The notes under the pieces are model-generated. The model saw nothing but the letters and a program-made list of their open reading frames with translations. It made no database searches and was not told the origin of the DNA. A DNA stretch of 40,883 bases from Curtobacterium sp. MCBA15_001 (GTDB lineage: Bacteria; Actinomycetota; Actinomycetes; Actinomycetales; Microbacteriaceae): NCBI RefSeq assembly GCF_001864835.1, contig NZ_MJGI01000005.1:1-40883 (forward strand), in the 5' to 3' direction. Positions 39,157 to 40,883 of the stretch are shown piece after piece. The position numbers and the translations under genes were made by a program. Position 1 is the first letter of the stretch, and each line of letters opens with the position of its first letter.

Positions 39157-40473
39157 GTGTCCAGTGATACCGCTCCCGATGTCCTGACGCGCCAGCAGAA
39201 CGACCCCACCTTCGCCTCGGTGTGGGACGAACTGCGCTGGCGTGGTCTGGTGCACGTCTCGACCGACGAGACCGCACTGCAAGAGGCCCTCGACGGTGAC
39301 CCGATCACGTACTACTGCGGCTTCGACCCGACCGCGCCGTCGCTGCACTGCGGCAACCTGCTGCAGCTGTTGACCATGCGGCGGTTGCAGCTCGCCGGAC
39401 ACAAGCCCCTGGCACTGGTCGGCGGTTCGACCGGCCTGATCGGTGATCCGCGGCCCACCGCCGAACGCACGCTCAACACCCGCGAGACCGTGTCGACGTG
39501 GGTGACCCGCCTGCAGGAACAGGTCTCGCGGTTCCTCAGCCCCGACGGCGACAACGGCGTACGCCTCGTGAACAACCTCGACTGGACGTCGCCGTTGTCC
39601 GCGATCGACTTCCTGCGCGACATCGGCAAGTACTTCCGCGTCAACACGATGCTCAGGAAGGACGCCGTCGCCGCGCGGCTCAACTCGGACTCGGGCATCA
39701 GCTACACCGAGTTCAGCTACCAGATCCTGCAGGGGATGGACTACCGCGAACTGTTCCGGCAGTACGGGTGCACGCTGCAGACCGGTGGTTCGGACCAGTG
39801 GGGGAACCTGACCTCGGGGACGGAACTCATCCGGCGGGCCGAGGGTGCGACCGTGCACGCGTTCGGCACCCCGCTGATCACGAACTCGGACGGCACCAAG
39901 TTCGGCAAGAGCGAGGGCAACGCCATCTGGCTCGACGCCGACATGACGTCGCCGTACGCGCTGTACCAGTTCTGGCTCAACACGGCGGATGCCGACGTGG
40001 TCGCCCGGCTCCGTGAGTTCACGTTCCTGACCCGGGCCGAGATCGAACGACTCGAGCAGGCCGTGGCGGACGAGCCCTTCCGCCGCGAGGCCCAGCGGAC
40101 CCTGGCGTTCGAGGTGACGTCGGTGGTGCACGGGGTGCCGGCCACCCAGGCGGCGATCGACGCATCGGCGGCGTTGTTCGGCAACGGTGACCTCGGTGCG
40201 CTCGATGCCCCGACGCTCCGGTCCGCGATCGCCGAGCTCCCGGGGTCGGTGTCGATGGCTCCGGATGCCGACCTCGCGAAGGCCCTCGTCGACACCGAGC
40301 TGGTGAAGTCCCTCGGGGAAGCCCGACGCGCGATCGACCAGGGCGGTGTCTACGTGAACAACCAGCGCGCCGAAGATCCGACCACGCCGCTCGCCGACCT
40401 CGCCCTGCCCGGGGGAGTGCTCGTGCTGCGCCGCGGCAAGAAGACCCTCGCCGGTGTGACGCTCGCCGGCTGA
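39157..40473 (+). CDS. tyrS: Tyrosyl-tRNA synthetase
   Basis: A 438-residue class I enzyme that charges tRNA-Tyr. The HIGH-like motif is PSLHCGN (61-67) and the KMSKS-like motif KFGKS (248-252); YQILQGMDYRELF and TGGSDQWGN are further TyrS marks. A C-terminal S4 RNA-binding domain (about 370-438) ends the protein. The frame is open upstream to 39103, but the GTG at 39157, with a -10 box 7 nt before it, gives the normal N-terminus and a leaderless mRNA. A strong terminator follows, then the probable rRNA promoter region. No T-box leader is present. Confidence 0.96.
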   Translation: MSSDTAPDVLTRQQNDPTFASVWDELRWRGLVHVSTDETALQEALDGDPITYYCGFDPTAPSLHCGNLLQLLTMRRLQLAGHKPLALVGGSTGLIGDPRPTAERTLNTRETVSTWVTRLQEQVSRFLSPDGDNGVRLVNNLDWTSPLSAIDFLRDIGKYFRVNTMLRKDAVAARLNSDSGISYTEFSYQILQGMDYRELFRQYGCTLQTGGSDQWGNLTSGTELIRRAEGATVHAFGTPLITNSDGTKFGKSEGNAIWLDADMTSPYALYQFWLNTADADVVARLREFTFLTRAEIERLEQAVADEPFRREAQRTLAFEVTSVVHGVPATQAAIDASAALFGNGDLGALDAPTLRSAIAELPGSVSMAPDADLAKALVDTELVKSLGEARRAIDQGGVYVNNQRAEDPTTPLADLALPGGVLVLRRGKKTLAGVTLAG

Positions 40474-40485
40474 ACCGACCGCTGA

Positions 40486-40519
40486 CGACGCCCGCTTCCC
40501 AGTGTGGAGGCGGGCGTCG
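40486..40519 (+). terminator. Terminator after tyrS
   Basis: A 14-bp stem with one G-T pair (40486-40499 / 40506-40519, CGACGCCCGC arm), 6-nt loop. Confidence 0.88.
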
Positions 40520-40573
40520 CTGCGTTCGGGGCGTCGTGTTGCACCATGCGACACGCCCGGGATGTGGCGCGGG

Positions 40574-40603
40574 TTGGCGCTCCCCGTCGTCCGGCCGTAG
40601 TGT
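40574..40603 (+). promoter_or_regulatory. Probable rRNA operon promoter P1
   Basis: -35 TTGGCG (40574-40579), 18-nt spacer, -10 TAGTGT (40598-40603). The -10 matches that of the tRNA-Ala gene in this window. Confidence 0.6.
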
Positions 40604-40706
40604 TTCTTCTCGTCACCCCAAAGGTGCGGCGGAGCGGCTGGAGCGAAAGCCCAGAGCACGTCGGCCCTCAAGCGGGACCATCCTCCACTGGAGATCAGCT
40701 CCGGCC

Positions 40707-40735
40707 TTGCGCTGGACGACTTCGACGCCTAGGAT
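40707..40735 (+). promoter_or_regulatory. Probable rRNA operon promoter P2
   Basis: -35 TTGCGC (40707-40712), 17-nt spacer, -10 TAGGAT (40730-40735): the best-formed promoter in the window. Confidence 0.6.
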
Positions 40736-40742
40736 GACTACT

Positions 40743-40883
40743 CCACCGGTTCTCTCCCTCGGGATGAGCCACAGGCCCTGTCACTGACCGGGCCGACGAA
40801 CACCGGTGGCGACCAAGTACGAATGCCTCTCTGGCGGAACCTCTTCGTGGGGTCGAGTGGGGAGTGCGTCTGGTCCTTGAGAA
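40743..40883 (+). ncRNA. Probable 5' leader of a 16S rRNA precursor (window ends inside it)
   Basis: From the terminator at 40519 to the window end no gene is visible. The final bases, CTTGAGAA, resemble the TTGAGAACTCAA segment common just upstream of 16S rRNA in actinobacteria. With two tandem promoters before it, I infer the start of an rrn transcript. The 16S gene itself is not in the window. Confidence 0.5.

Overview
This is a GC-rich (about 70% by eye), gene-dense chromosomal segment from an actinobacterium. The codon usage, the many GTG starts, the leaderless promoters and the gene orders point to the family Microbacteriaceae. Curtobacterium is my best guess, by resemblance only. I see no phage, integrase, transposase or CRISPR array, so most of the window is core genome. 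The left third carries more accessory and strain-variable genes. The right edge runs into what looks like the promoter and leader of an rRNA operon, a common place for a draft contig to stop.

Layout. 1-5056 holds minus-strand metabolic genes: a PIG3-type quinone reductase, an aldo/keto reductase, an FAD monooxygenase, a small membrane protein and a CitE-like lyase. It also holds a 5'-truncated secreted-protein remnant. 5169-10055 holds a very large SF1 helicase-like protein whose Walker A lysine, Walker B glutamate and C-terminal nuclease-fold residues all appear to be lost. A coupled small proline-rich protein and a CDP-alcohol phosphatidyltransferase follow. 10169-14692 is a block known from other actinobacteria: mscL, an FmdB zinc-ribbon gene, 5-formyl-THF cyclo-ligase, galU, rimJ and a SepX/GlpR-like divisome membrane protein. 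The moeA/glp gene usually found between galU and rimJ is missing. 14744-23703 holds tRNA-Ala(CGC), a broken VOC-family gene, a lipoprotein amidase, a PIG-V-like mannosyltransferase, a GH2 glycosidase behind a LacI-type operator, a MaoC dehydratase, a CHAD protein, a maltokinase-like kinase and a DUF1844 protein.

23717-29915 is the translation cluster infC-rpmI-rplT-trmH-pheS-pheT. infC starts at an ATT codon behind a roughly 270-nt leader. 29991-39106 is the arginine biosynthesis cluster argCJBDF-argGH plus a 3-methyladenine glycosylase gene, with stop/start overlaps at almost every junction and no argR. tyrS follows at 39157-40473, then a terminator and two rRNA-type promoters.

Two genome-style signatures recur. 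One is a set of genes with a TANNNT -10 box only 7-10 nt before the start codon and no Shine-Dalgarno, indicating leaderless mRNAs. The other is a set of long intergenic palindromes that act as terminators, including a 46-bp element present twice in nearly the same form plus half copies. The most unusual object is the conserved-looking but apparently catalytically dead helicase/nuclease relative at 5169-9047.
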